Below are positions 16,743-27,646 of a stretch of 64,000 nt of DNA, one piece after another. Source of the DNA: Agarophyton chilense (taxonomy: Eukaryota; Rhodophyta; Florideophyceae; Gracilariales; Gracilariaceae). The position numbers and the translations under genes were made by a program. The stretch spans positions 1,240,001 through 1,304,000 of the forward strand of contig JARGXX010000117.1 in the NCBI GenBank assembly GCA_030374765.1, read 5' to 3'. How positions within the stretch are numbered: position 1 is the first letter of the stretch; every line of letters begins with the position of its first letter. The notes under the pieces were generated by a model. The model did no database searches. It saw nothing but the letters and a program-made list of their open reading frames with translations, and was not told the DNA's origin.

Positions 16743-18077
16743 TTATTGTCCAGAAATTCTGCTACGAAGTACTTTCTCCACCTCCGGATAGTTTCGAAGC
16801 TTCAATTTGCTCAGGGACACGTATTGGGCCATGCTATCCAAGACATTTTCAAACGCGATCTCGTCAAACTTCTGCAGATTATCAGATGCCCAACAAGTAC
16901 CCACACTCCACTGTATCATTTTTTCTACCAATTCCTTTTCCAGCCCCATGCCCTCCCCCAACCTTAAAGCTTCGTTGTAAATCGCTTCATTTACGAGCAG
17001 TAAATATCCTCCCATGGTTTCTGCAGTTTCCATTTGTTTATCATTGGGCTCAAACGGTGGGGCTTTGTACGACTCCGGCAGCGGAGGGCGAATCCGTCCA
17101 AACTTGTCGGAAATGAATCCTTTTGGGTGTTTGTAATCTTTGTTTGTTCCATACTTAGAAGGTGCTGAAAAGTTTGGGATGCGTAGCGCAATGCCGTTAT
17201 CATCTTCGGTTAATCGAATGACCTGTACATGCCCCTTGTAGACATCGTAAACTTTGGAAGAAGCGAGGTATGCTTCGTTCGTGGCTTCTGTTACAGGCAA
17301 GTATTCACCTATCTCTTTTGCCATGGCAACAGTAAGTGACATGTCCTTGATAGCTATTTCCAACGTGCAGGAATCGTCCCAGCTCCCATCGAATAAGAAC
17401 ACAGAAAATTGGTCCGACGCCACGGAGTTCCCTTTACTACGCTTGATAAATTCCCACCACCAATATAACGGGATGCCTGCCTCCTGGATGAGGGCTGTGC
17501 ACTCTCCAAAAGCCACGACAGCTGTGTAAAACATGTCATTTGTGAGAAGTTTGGCGGATTGCGCCATACCGATCTTTCCCACATAGAAATCAATCTTTCC
17601 TGTCACTGCGAAGAATTCCCGTAGTAATTCGTATCCTTCGACGTCACCAGCAGCGAAAAAGCTCATGTTTGTAAAATCTACTCCCATGTGCGAAAGATTG
17701 CTTACTGGAGCTTCAACCGAATACACTCTTTTCTTCTTCGCCAAGTCCGCAATATACAATGTATTGTGGTAATCAGTAGTAGAACAATCGACCCAAACCG
17801 AGCAAGGTCGCATACCTGCAAGGCACCCATCAGGACCTGTCATGTTTTCAAGCACATGTTCTGGAAGAGGGAGACATGTGCACACGATGTCGGCACCTTC
17901 TGCACATTGGCGTGGGGTTTCGCTCCAAACAGCGCCAGATTGAATCACCTCTGTGGCAGTGGGCTTATGTAAATCGTAAACCTTCACGATAAAATGAGCT
18001 TCAAGTAGCTTGTGGATCATAGGACGGCCCATATTTCCTGTACCAATAAATGCGACTTTCTTTAAGGGAATGTTCAT
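16743..18077 (-). CDS. 3-hydroxyisobutyrate/6-phosphogluconate dehydrogenase family protein
   Basis: 444 residues from the ATG at 18077 (MNIPLKKVAFIGTGNMGRPM). The frame extends 57 codons upstream to a GTG, but this ATG sits directly before the Rossmann fold. The GTGNMG loop and the following VYDLHK indicate NAD binding. The substrate motif near residue 120 reads VEAPVSNLSHMGV, where active members have a D-x-P-V-S-G-G pattern, so it is altered. The catalytic Lys is in GMAQSAKLLTND. About 130 extra residues follow the usual length (MGGYLLLVNEAIYNEALRLG), forming a second helical domain. Members oxidise beta-hydroxy acids. It is next to the MR/MLE gene on the same strand, and a decayed partial copy lies beyond that gene. 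Confidence 0.8.
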   Translation of the reverse strand: MNIPLKKVAFIGTGNMGRPMIHKLLEAHFIVKVYDLHKPTATEVIQSGAVWSETPRQCAEGADIVCTCLPLPEHVLENMTGPDGCLAGMRPCSVWVDCSTTDYHNTLYIADLAKKKRVYSVEAPVSNLSHMGVDFTNMSFFAAGDVEGYELLREFFAVTGKIDFYVGKIGMAQSAKLLTNDMFYTAVVAFGECTALIQEAGIPLYWWWEFIKRSKGNSVASDQFSVFLFDGSWDDSCTLEIAIKDMSLTVAMAKEIGEYLPVTEATNEAYLASSKVYDVYKGHVQVIRLTEDDNGIALRIPNFSAPSKYGTNKDYKHPKGFISDKFGRIRPPLPESYKAPPFEPNDKQMETAETMGGYLLLVNEAIYNEALRLGEGMGLEKELVEKMIQWSVGTCWASDNLQKFDEIAFENVLDSMAQYVSLSKLKLRNYPEVEKVLRSRISGQ

Positions 18078-18720
18078 TTTGATTCGACTGAATGAACTTC
18101 GGATTGCGGCTTGAATGCCGCTGATGATGCTGATCTGTAGAAGGGCTCTTCTCTTATTAAAGCTCGACCCACGGAGCAGGGGACAGTTCCAATTACCGTT
18201 CGAGTTTGTTCCAGGGTTGAATTCTTCGAACTTCAAGGTGACTGCCACTGTCAGGCTTCTATTTCTATACCTGTAGTGAATGTTTTGTCATACGCATAGT
18301 TTTTTTAGCCAACATCTGATATTGGAACGCTTGATTGATTTTTGAACGTCATATCTGTCGTCTGAGAGGCTTGCGTTTTGCCACACGCGTGATTTGTACA
18401 ATCAAATTACGAGAGGCGTGCGGTGGAATGATGCAAAGTTTAGGGGAGAGCGTCTCCTCGATCTCGATAGAAAACTAGAAAACTCTTCTCCGGAAGTAAA
18501 TAACTTCGAAAATCTCCAAGACTGTCTCTCGTCCTTGGGACGAAGCAGTGCATTGGCTAAACGTTTATCTGGAAATGTGGCGCCGCTCGCGCCCCGACAT
18601 TTGTCGCCGGCGTGCGAAACAAAAATAATTACAATACTACAAATTATTTCAATCGAGATCGGCACATCTCGATTGTACATAGCGCAGCGACAAAAGAGGA
18701 TGTAAGCAACTGAAAACTTC
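18078..18720. other. Intergenic, upstream of dehydrogenase-like gene
   Basis: Contains the probable promoter of the minus-strand dehydrogenase-like gene and the 5' side of the plus-strand fragmented ORF. Minus-strand frames across 18402-19037 do not resemble a protein family known to me. Confidence 0.4.
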
Positions 18721-18891
18721 GTGAAAATATCGTGGCCAGATATGCCACGTATCACATCAGTAGCAATCACCCGAAAAATGAACGAAAATTGGTTCCCAAT
18801 TTTCGTGAGCTGGGCCGATCTCACGGAAACTATTTTGTATGTCCCAACCATGATGACAACCACCTCAATTCCACTTCTCGCACGACCCCAA

Positions 18892-19420
18892 ATGGCTTCC
18901 GTTGAGCCTAAATCTCCCACACCTCCCACCCCCGATCCCACTCCTGCTGTCACACCATCTCCAGTTTCTCTGTGTGCTACAACACGGCTTCCTTCTCCTG
19001 TCGACCAGAAAAAAAAGCTTAAACACTTTCGTTTCACCGATGTATACGATACCTGTTTACTGAAAGCCGTTTTTGCAGGACACGCCCACCTCCCGGAGTC
19101 GGGAAATACAAAGACGCAGTACGAAGCAGTACTGAAGGTCTTCCTCCTTCAGGTTCCTAGCGCAGCTTTTACGCGCTTTCATCCCCCCTTGGCTGAAACT
19201 CTCCGCAACAGATTCAAGAGACTTGTAGCGTGCCGTCTTCCGGTCTTCTGTGTTCAACGAGAGCGCATCTGGGATCACTGAGAACGTGACAGAGAAAAAC
19301 GCACTTCTTGACGACCTCATCTTTGATATGAATGAAAAAAGAAATATCAAATCGTGTAGAGAGAGAGCAGCAATCTTCAATGAGTCGCCTGACTCTGATT
19401 CGGACACCAAAATGAATCTG
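18892..19420 (+). pseudogene. Frameshifted ORF with a helical basic segment, possibly Myb/SANT-like
   Basis: A plus-strand frame (ATG at 18892 inside a longer ORF from 18721) begins MASVEPKSPTPPTPDPTP, then reads KKKLKHFRFTDVYDTCLLK and ETLRNRFKRLVACRL, a layout similar to Myb/SANT-like DNA-binding domains. The frame ends at 19281. A second frame from 19250 continues with VTEKNALLDDLIFDMNEK, a plausible coiled-coil continuation, so a frameshift near 19240 is likely. The second frame runs on into gag. Whether this was a host gene or part of a transposon is open. Confidence 0.35.
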
Positions 19421-20770
19421 GAGGTGCACCAACAGTTGAACGATATGTTCACCAAAGCCGTTGATTTCAAGACTTATCGATTGATCAAAAAGTCTTCTGA
19501 ATACACCCAAGTGGTTTTTCAGAAGATTACTAAGCACCACAAGAAGCTCAGATTCCAAATGGGTGACACAACCGTCACAGGGACGGATCCTAATGCGGTG
19601 ATTGCGTTTGTACAGAAGTTCAAGCTTGCATGTGACCAAAATGGTTTTCCTGAGGGCGGTGCTATGTGGCTAATATGGAGCAAAACCCGGTGACGTGAAG
19701 TGCTCTCAAAGTGTTCGAAGCCTTGCCCCCTTGGGGAGGCAGACTCAGAGACAGAGCCCTCCGTTCCACCCGTAGTGTGGGGTGTAACTCCCACGGGGGA
19801 TTCCGGCAGTACCGACGGAGGTGAGGGGTAGAAACCGTTGGGTCGGGAATGGGTATGGGTATCCCAAAGAATGGGGGAAAATCCGGCGAAGAGGAAAAAC
19901 GGGGCGAGGGTCGGGCACTAACAGGCACCGGACCCGAGAACCAGAAAAGGGGCGAAACAACAAAAGAAACCCAATACAGGGGCGAAAACCTGTCCTCGAA
20001 AGGAAACACAAAAAGCACGTAACAAGTAAGCAGAACCCCCACGGGGTATCGTGCACGCAGGTCGTCTGAGCGGTCCCAAGGGGGTGGTTGCACGGAACCC
20101 AAACGTGGGCACTCTCCAAGTGGAGTCGTGTCCCTACGCAGGCATTGCTAACCAGAGCCCGTTCCGGGTTGTAAGGCCGAAACGATGGCGACGAAGAACC
20201 TCTAAAGGTATCGAAGACCAACCTTGGTTACCATTTACTCTGAGCTTCGGACTGTCAGATCTCGCCTCCCTAAGTAGGGCCCACTAACTAAACTCTACAG
20301 TAGTGCACACCTGCTCAGGGCCATACACGTGGAGATCCCACTGTCAGGGCCCAAAAGTCCAACGTTCTAACAAATATCCGAAAATCGGTGCCAAAATTAA
20401 GCCACGTGTATCACGGGGCCAATCCAACCATGGGCCATCCGAATTGTCACTTCATAGGCGAACTCTAACCAGAAAACAGTGCCACCTCAGCACACCTTAG
20501 AGGGAATCATAGTCCTAACCCTCGGAGGGTTCAATCCTCATTCTATGAGTTGCATCTTCAAGTATCCCCTAACTGGGCGTTGCTCTACAGCTAATTCATT
20601 TTTACCTTAAAATACAACCATACTACTTGCTGCACTGTAGGATCCGCGGCAATACCTTAGCGATGGAGGAGGATGGCATAGAGGTGTTGGAGTCATACCC
20701 AGAGGTGGTCAATTTTCTTTTGGAAACATACGCTACCGATGAGGTTATCCAAAAGGCTTACTCGGAAGTC
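19420..20770 (+). pseudogene. gag: Ty3/gypsy gag fragment split by a solo LTR and cut by E3
   Basis: The capsid-like sequence TGTDPNAVIAFVQKFKLACD is similar to GSDPIAVLRFLSLFHTACD in E6. The frame breaks at 19674 where the solo LTR begins. If the LTR and one copy of GCTAA are left out, the frame continues in phase at 20595 and reads on through SYPEVVNFLLETYATDEVIQ, again a gag capsid block (compare E4 and E6), until it meets the E3 LTR at 20771. Thus two later insertions are stacked on this older gag. Confidence 0.65.
19669..20594 (-). mobile_element. E2 solo LTR (916 bp) with 5-bp target duplication GCTAA
   Basis: The LTR occupies 19674-20589, flanked by GCTAA at 19669-19673 and 20590-20594. 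The ends are TATGGAGCAA and TTGCTCTACA, imperfect inverted repeats. A second copy of 913 bp lies at 51327-52239 with its own duplication. No gag-pol sequence lies between the ends, so this is a solo LTR left by recombination or a short non-autonomous element. Blocks shared with the E3 LTR suggest that its sense strand is minus. Two CACGTG boxes lie at 20326-20331 and 20403-20408. Confidence 0.85.
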
Positions 20771-21655
20771 TGTAGGACAACGCTTGGATCGGAGACACCA
20801 CGAAGATGTTCGGGATCTTCCTCTCTTGAGAGACACGCATTAGGCGGAGGAGACGCGTCCCAGCGGAGCACAGAAACAGAGCCACTCTGGATGGGCACGA
20901 CGAAGTCGGGTGTAAGACCGAGGCCAATCCGGCGGGATATTCCTAGAGCGTTTAGGTGAGCATGGCACAGTCCGGGGTGTGACCAATCCTAGGCGGAGCG
21001 GTACCACGGCGATTGTCGGAAAAGGAGCGAGGAAACACTCGTATGAGGGGGGCGAGCGGGGTGAGTGAGGCGGCGACTCACGTGAGCCAAAAAGGAGAAC
21101 AAGAGGAAAACGGGGGCGAAACCCTATACAGGGGTGAGACTACGACAAGTGTCGGCGATTAAATATGAACCCACGGTGGTGGTAGCACTCTGGTAGACAG
21201 AGGGGTGGATGAACTAACGTGCAACGGGCGCTCACGCAGTATGCGGTGAAGACGCGCCGAAGGCGAAAAGTTCAGAGCCAAGACTCCCTCCTTGGTCTCT
21301 TCCAAGAGGGTTTTTACTGGGGAGCAGTGCTCAACCTCCTAAGTAGTGTGGCGCGTGGCCCCTGACAGTGGGTGCGCGCCCGAAAAATAGACACTACATT
21401 GCAATAGCGTAGCTAAATAAATACTAAATAATACTAAATAATACTAACCATTAGGTACAATCTGGGCCACGTGTGGCACGCCTCGCACTCGAGCGTCGGC
21501 ATCCGTGCAGTCCACGTGTTCCACGAGTGTGCACTTCCGGTCCTAACCGGCCGTCAGCACGCAATAGCGGTATAGCTTGTCATAGGCCAAGCTAGTCCTC
21601 AAGCGAGCGAACTCTCTTAGTCCTGCGAAGAAACCTTGAAGGGCATTGTCATTCA
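20771..21655 (-). repeat. E3 3' LTR, 885 bp
   Basis: Aligned with the copy at 40971-41873. The low-coordinate end is TGTAGGACAACG, the high-coordinate end ATTGTCATTCA. Immediately beyond the high end is TATCCCCCTCCTT, a polypurine tract on the minus strand. Two CACGTG boxes lie at 21468-21473 and 21513-21518. An internal stretch of repeated AATACTAAATA lies near 21420-21450. Confidence 0.8.
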
Positions 21656-21669
21656 TATCCCCCTCCTTA
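21656..21669 (-). other. E3 polypurine tract
   Basis: The minus strand reads AAGGAGGGGGATA directly before the 3' LTR, a plus-strand priming site. Near-copies of this tract lie inside pol at about 37977-37990 and 34843-34855. Confidence 0.65.
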
Positions 21670-21690
21670 GGTGATGAACTCGCCGTCGAC

Positions 21691-22678
21691 ATGGCGGGAA
21701 GGCAACAATCCAACCGGCATAAGAGCGAGCCGCGTAACGCGTCCAGCGACCACTCGACTGTCGAAGGCAGAGCTGCACAACCGAACGACAAACGCACCAG
21801 CGCGGTAACCACTCCTCGAACTTCAAGCGCTCCTCCGCATCGTACGCCTACTCCCCGCGACCACATCCCGATACCTCGGCGACCAGTACTCCCGATGAAC
21901 GGTGGTAATAATCCCCGCCAGGGTTACTTCTCCGGTTTCCATTCGGCTCCCCTTTCGCGGGGGAGTGCCTTGTCAACCGCGCCGAGCCGATCCCCGGGTC
22001 CCGTTGAAGCTTCAAGCCACATCACTCCTGCGGAGGACATCTGGCCTAGTTACGACGAACTCGTCGGGTTCAACCCGCGTCAACATGCGGCGATTCTCGG
22101 GAGAGCTCCGTGGTTCCATCCGACAGCGGTCTTTGACGAAGAACTCGTGGCGGCGTATGCTGATGGCAATGCGCGTCTCCCGGGTGAGCTGCAGGCTCTG
22201 ATCACCACTTCGTGGGACTGGCGACGCCGTGTTGCGGTTCTCATTCACGCGATTCTGCGCCGAAGGCGCGAGTCAGCGGAAAAGGCGCAATGTATATTCG
22301 TCCGCATCGGTTACTCACGGATCAGCTGGGCGAACTTCCAATACCCCATCCCCGATGAGTTCGGCTTCTACCTACGGATGTACCGGACTCAGGGTGAGAT
22401 CGGCTATTGTGACCGCCTTGCGGCGTTGGAAACTTACGCATGGCGCGGTCAACCGCGAGCGCGTCAAGAAGCGATCTGCAGGGTCCATCTGATCATTCGT
22501 GCCGAGTTCCGTCACCTTCGTCGTGAGTCCCGATATCGGTGGTTACAGAACTTCATCCGCGAGGAGCGTCGGGGCAGATCCCGCTTTGTGTTCCTTGTCC
22601 CTTATCAGAACACGAAGATAAACCGGATTAGTCCCTTCTATCAGTTCGGGCGATACGTTCCCCTGCCTGGGTGGTGGT
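21691..22678 (+). pseudogene. E3 antisense ORF, N-terminal part
   Basis: First part of a protein encoded opposite to gag-pol. The ATG at 21691 (MAGRQQSNRHKSEP) is chosen because the frame upstream to 21646 starts with TTG inside the LTR. About 110 Ser/Pro/Arg-rich residues come first, then a conserved core with AEDIWPSYDELVGFNPRQ, GRAPWFHPTAVFDEELV, RIGYSRISWANFQYPIP and VPYQNTKINRISPFYQFGRY. The homologue in E4 (minus strand) reads AQAPWFDPVAIRDDALI and VPYQMIEIDRIRWNARFGRY. I recognise no known domain. The frame is broken at 22679 by E4 and resumes at 32862 in phase. Confidence 0.8.
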
Positions 22679-23345
22679 TGTAGTATTCTACTATGTCGGG
22701 GAATCCGATGGGTTGGTTTTTCGCGAAGTCGCGGTTGGAACTCATAAGTGAGTGATGTCATCAAACTTGTGATATGAAACGACACACCGCGTAGGATGCC
22801 TAGAGGCAGAATGTCTTAGTGGGACACGTGGTATCACGAGTGGAGTGGCTTGCAACGGCGCATGTAGTGGCGATCCACGTGGCTGGTTTTACTACCCTTT
22901 GTAGCTAGACGTCCATTAGGGACCATACCCATACAGTGGTTTGGCTAAGTGGCTGACCACTGGGTATTATTTATGTATTTATTTGGGCACTCACCCTGGC
23001 ACACAGTATATAGTGTACCAGAGGTGAGCGCCGACTCCAAGTAAAGGAGACAACATGGGCATCATGACTGTTCTGTTCCTCGCTTAGGATTCCTTAACCG
23101 GAGATTCGGACGAGCTATAATAGATAGTCAGCCCCCAACCACTTCACGAGCCGTCTCGTACCTACGTTCCATCAACGTTTTACAGTTGCACTGTTCACCC
23201 TCGCTGGCGAGTAGTGGCCTTACACCCCACTTCCAGCTCACTGGTGTGGTAACTCTACCACCCCTTTTCTTTCACCGCAAGCGACCCATCGGCAGTCCGA
23301 ACGCTGTCGCAGGTGTCGGCTCTCTCCATTAGAGCGGATACTACA
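22679..23345 (+). repeat. E4 5' LTR, 667 bp
   Basis: Begins TGTAG, ends CTACA. Two CACGTG boxes at 22825-22830 and 22876-22881; the second is changed to CACATG in the 3' LTR. A TATTTATGTATTTATTT stretch at about 22966-22983 could hold the core promoter. Confidence 0.92.
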
Positions 23346-23348
23346 AGT

Positions 23349-23367
23349 TTTCTCCCGACTTAGAACC
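23349..23367 (+). other. E4 primer-binding site
   Basis: Shortly after the LTR the sequence reads TTCTCCCGACTTAGAACC. It shares TCTCCCGACTTAGAA with E1 and E3, but the expected TGG has become TT, so it may no longer be functional. Confidence 0.5.
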
Positions 23368-23568
23368 ACTGTGGTCAGCTGCACTGAACAATTCGTTCCT
23401 GGAACGTGGAATCGATATCGATACCTGGAAGAAGTGGAATCACTACAGTTATTGTTGATCTAACCATCTAACCACCTCCGGCAATTTCGGAATTCATCGT
23501 AGTAGAACACGTGGTCGAGAAGTCGAAGACACCATTTGGTTCGCACCTGGACTCAGGTTTGGTCTAGG

Positions 23569-25719
23569 ATGCCGAAGAACCGAAGCCAGTCGAGTACTGG
23601 TCGCCCCGGTCCTGCGAGACCACCCCCGAAACCGAGGCTCGCCTCATCTGTTGAAGCCGGAGAGCGGATGTATCGTCAAGCGATGTCGCGCTCACGCTCG
23701 GTGAATGATGAACGAGATCTCTCGGATGTACCGGCCCCTGGGGCAGCGGCAGTCACGTCCACTACAGAAGCCTTAGTTGACCCTGAGGTCGTCGGACCTC
23801 AAGAAGAGGATGATTTGCGCAGGGAAGTGCGTCGTCTCAAGTCTGAGTCAAGCGCTTCGTGGGTGCGCAAGGTTGCGTTGGAATCGCAGATCGCTGCTCT
23901 TATCGCTGATGTCGAACAATTACGCAGTGCGCATCAAGCACTCGTTCGTCAAGACGATGGGAAGCAGGTCTCTGCATCATTGAAAACACTACGTGAGTTT
24001 TTGAACCATCTACTGGAGAGGTATGGGAATACGCCCGATGCGCTACCCGGCTTAACCGTGGATGTAGAGGAAGTCCTCACTCGAGTTAACCCTCGTTTAA
24101 AACGCCTGGAGGCGGCAGTTCATGTGTAGACTGCTGCTAAACCAGTCGTGCTGGAAGAGGAAGGAGCTCCTTTGAAGGAAGCTCGTTCGAAGAATTCGAA
24201 GTCACGACGTAAGAAGCGGAAGTCCGCACGTGATTCGAGTGATGAATCTTCAAGTACGGAGGGTTTCAGTTCCAGTACTGATGATTCTGATGATTCAGAT
24301 ACGTCAGATGAAGACGACAGTGATGATGGTCATCGAAGGTCCCGATCTCGGAAGAAAAACACGTCTTCGTGGTTAATGAAAAAAAGGCTCACCTTACAGA
24401 AGATTGAAGGTGCTCCCGTGCACGAATCCGCTTTATCGGAAGGTCCTGAATTACAGGTACTACCGTTTGAACGTGAAGAGCAAGAAGCGCTCAGGACGCG
24501 AAACCGCGAAGGTGAAGGATCACATCTAACGATTGAAGATCGGCCTTAATGATTTAACATTTGATAGGAAAACCCCCATTCTCGTTATCCAGTTTCTCAA
24601 TCGATTCGTTGCCGAAGAAGACACTCTAGAGATGAGTGAACCACAGGCATTTGTGTCTTTACCACACTTCCTGAAGGGTTTTGCTTTACAGCAGTATCGT
24701 TCCGTATGCGGATCATTGACAGCCGATGAAGGCGGCGTTACCTCATGGCCAGAGGCGGTGCAGTATTTGCTGCGCAGTTACGCGACTTCAAACGCGATAC
24801 GTCAGGCGATCCTGGACCTAAGTGATGTGACCCAAAAGCCTGAGGAGGGTGAAGCTGAGTACAGCTCAAGGCTTAGCAAAGCTTCAGTCCGCTGTGGAAA
24901 TGTCCACTCGACGGAGGACAAGATTACCTTGTACATCGACGGGCTGGACCTGAGCATCAAGTCGTTGGTAGCTCGATATCGAGAGAAGCATGGAAGAGTA
25001 TCCTTTCTGGAGTTAGTTCAGTTTGCAAAAGCCGAAGGAGACGCGGCCAGAGCGCGTGGTAGCCCCCGTCGTTCAGTGGCCTTTGGAACCTCAATGGGTA
25101 AGGAGAAGATATCCCCCAGATTTAATCAGCGCAGCAAACTGCTACATCTGGAATCTCCAGTGCACTCACGAGATTCGTCGTTGGCCCCCAAAGGGAGTGA
25201 CTCGCATGAGGAGGGGGTCTATTTAATGGAATATACGGACTCTTCTGTACCTACTGTGGATCTCCCACACTCGGAGTCTCAGGACGAGGAAGCCCTAATG
25301 GCTATGGAGGCCCTCGTTCTATTTACCGTCCCTACACGGTGCCACCACAAGGAGGTTTTAAGAACGGGAAACCCGGATGGGTGGATACTCGCACGGCATA
25401 CCGTTCACAACCTATGTTGACCAACCGTCGTGACGGTTTGATCTGTTATTCATGTTATGGAAAACACCATTTGAGTGCAGAATGAACGCTTCCTGTAAAG
25501 GATCTGAGTCTTATCATGACGAATTATGAAGCACTCTCGGAAGAGGAAAGGAGCCGCATACCGACGGGCATGTATTGGAAAGCCAAAATTTGGTTTTCTC
25601 AGACACCAATGCGCCGGACGGATAAGCCGGTTGCTCAGAATGCTGAAGTGGTACAACCCAGAATCCCGGTAGGAAGAGGCGCCTTTGAGGCGAATAAGCC
25701 AGTGAAACCGAAAAACTAA
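23569..25719 (+). pseudogene. gag: E4 gag, with stop and frameshifts
   Basis: ATG at 23569 (MPKNRSQSSTGRPG). The frame stops at 24127 (TAG), continues in the same phase from 24148 through an acidic Ser/Asp-rich stretch, then shifts frame near 24540. The capsid region is in the second frame (VIQFLNRFVAEEDTLEM, TSWPEAVQYLLRSYATSNAI, KITLYIDGLDLSIKSLVARY). The knuckle CYSCYGKHHLSAE near 25450 has lost its last cysteine (C-x2-C-x4-H-x4 then a stop). The last part, NYEALSEEERSRIPTGMYW, returns to the first frame and ends at the TAA at 25717. Confidence 0.8.
25710..25716 (+). promoter_or_regulatory. E4 gag-pol -1 frameshift heptamer GAAAAAC
   Basis: The gag frame reads CCG AAA AAC TAA. The frame one base back is open from here into the protease ORF. 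This is the same heptamer, at the same distance from the stop, as in E3. Confidence 0.6.
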
Positions 25720-26816
25720 GTGAGGGAGCCCCTAGGGGATCGGCACTAGTCGATCCCGTAGTGCTGACCAGGAAGAGCTCGCTTCCCTGCTCCCACGCTT
25801 GGAAGCCCAAGATTCTCTTGAGGCCTCAGAACTTTCCGCCGGACGGAAAGCGAGTACAGTTTGACTGTGAGTTACATCGTCCTTGGAGACGTAATAATTG
25901 TCCGTCAAAGCGGGAAAGTTACCTCATGGTAGTGTCTAAAAGAAACTATAAGGTCTATGCCGACATCGGCTCTGACAGGAATCTGTTATCTCGCCGATTG
26001 ACTATCCTCGACACAGGTGCTGGTCCGAACTTTATACGGGAATCGGAGCTCGCTCCTGCTGACTTGGAACGTATTCGATACGGTCCTTCACCGGACATCC
26101 GGGATGCCAACAAAAATGCTGTGAAGACACTGGGAACAGTTCGACTCGTGGTGCGTTTGGGACGCTTTGTAGTCCTAGTCGACTTCATCGTCTGTAAGAG
26201 GTTAGCTGCACCAGTGGTATTGGGATGTGATTATTGCGACAAGTTGGTCGAAGCCATTCGCCCGCGAAGAAAACCAGTGGAACTAGATGATGGATCAATG
26301 GTACCAATTGTTCGCAAGCCAATGCGTCGTTGCTCTGAAGCACCTCCACTTCCACCATCTATGGAATACGGGAAATCCCGAGGAGGTGTCTCGCCGAGGA
26401 TTCGTGTAGCGAAGAGTGCCATGCTGAAGGCGCAAACTCAAACTTGGGTTCAAGTAAGAACAGAACGACACGGACTCGTGGTAATTCAACCGAACACTCG
26501 GATGTACGAATCCCGTGGATTGCTAGTCGCTATCGGCATTGTTCAGGTTGATCTTGGTAGCCTCTTTTGGATACTAGTGAGTGACTTCACCGATAACGAT
26601 TATCAGATACCGAAGAATCAGGTTGTTGCAACAGCTTTGCCTCATCCCACAGTGGTGGTCCCTACTCATATTTCTACTGCAGAAGTATTGGGATTAACCC
26701 ATGTCGGTGACACAGACGAAAAACTGCGAACTCCGTCTGGAGATCAATTGCAAACGGCAAAGGATCCAGAGAGTCTGGTCGATGAGCTAGACTTAGCACT
26801 TGTGTCGGAACACTAG
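25720..26816 (+). CDS. E4 aspartic protease region of pol
   Basis: Open in the -1 frame from the heptamer to 26816. It has KRNYKVYADIGSDRNLL, the active site TILDTGAGPNFIRES, and VVLGCDYCDKLVEAIRPRR. The C-terminal linker reads AEVLGLTHVGDTD. A TAG at 26814 separates it from the RT; in E3 these are continuous, so the stop is a mutation. Confidence 0.8.
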
Positions 26817-26834
26817 AGAGCGAAGATCAGGTCT

Positions 26835-27570
26835 ATGCTGAAGAAGTATACATCCATGTGGAGTGGAAAACTAGGAGAGATCTCTGCTACGGAACACCAC
26901 ATTGATTTGGTCCCAGGGTCACGACCCATCTCCGAACCACCCTACAGAGCGGGACGGCGAGCTCGCCAAATCGATGAGGAGAATGTCAGCAAAATGCTTG
27001 AAGAAGGAGTAATCGAAGCAGCTCAATCTGCTTGGGACTAACCAGTGGTGCTGGTTCCAAAACCTGATGGTTCTTTACAATTCTGTATCAATTATCGAAA
27101 ACTGAACGCAGTTACAGTTCGAGATACATACCCGTTGCCTCGAGTGGACGAATTTATAGACAGCTTAGGAGAAGCGAACGTGTTCACCACGTTGGACGCC
27201 GACTCTGGCTATTGGCAGGTGCCTGTAGCGGAAGAAGACCAAGATAAAACCGCATTTACGTGTCACGCCGGTCTCTACCGTTTCAAAAGGATTCCCTTTA
27301 GCTTAATGAATGCACCGGCTACTTTCCAGCGTACTCTGGACATCTTGCTCTCAAGATACAAGTGGAAGACTTGTTTAGTCTATTTGGACGATGTGATCAT
27401 CTTTTCCCAGGATGTGGAAAGCCATTTACGGCATGTCGAGGAGATCCTCCTGAGAAGAAGTATTCCGTTTCAGAAAAGGAATGCCTTGCAGTCGTTTGGG
27501 CTCTAACCACATTGCGACCGTATCTCCAGGGAGAACGTTTTACCGTCAACACGGATCATTCGTCTCTTTG
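26835..27570 (+). pseudogene. pol: E4 reverse transcriptase joined to RNase H remnant, internal deletion
   Basis: RT blocks TATEHHIDLVPGSRPIS-type, [35 protein letters not shown] and the intact catalytic [12 protein letters not shown] are present. One stop, TAA at 27039, lies in WD-stop-PVVL where relatives read WASPVVL. At about 27450 the sequence jumps from LRHVEEIL to [15 protein letters not shown], which in E1 and E3 lies in RNase H. The thumb, connection and start of RNase H (about 140 codons) are missing. RNase H remnants with further stops continue to about 27640. The element cannot make functional RT. Confidence 0.85.
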
Positions 27571-27646
27571 ATGGTTACTCTCCATCACAGACCCGTCTGG
27601 TCGTCTCACACGATGACGCTTACGCCTTTCTGAATTCGATTTCGAA

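Noticed and set aside
19745-20221. Minus-strand ORF of 158 codons, repeated at 51398-51754
   Set aside because: Repeated only because the 0.9-kb solo LTR is duplicated; frames in the two copies differ and no protein family matches.
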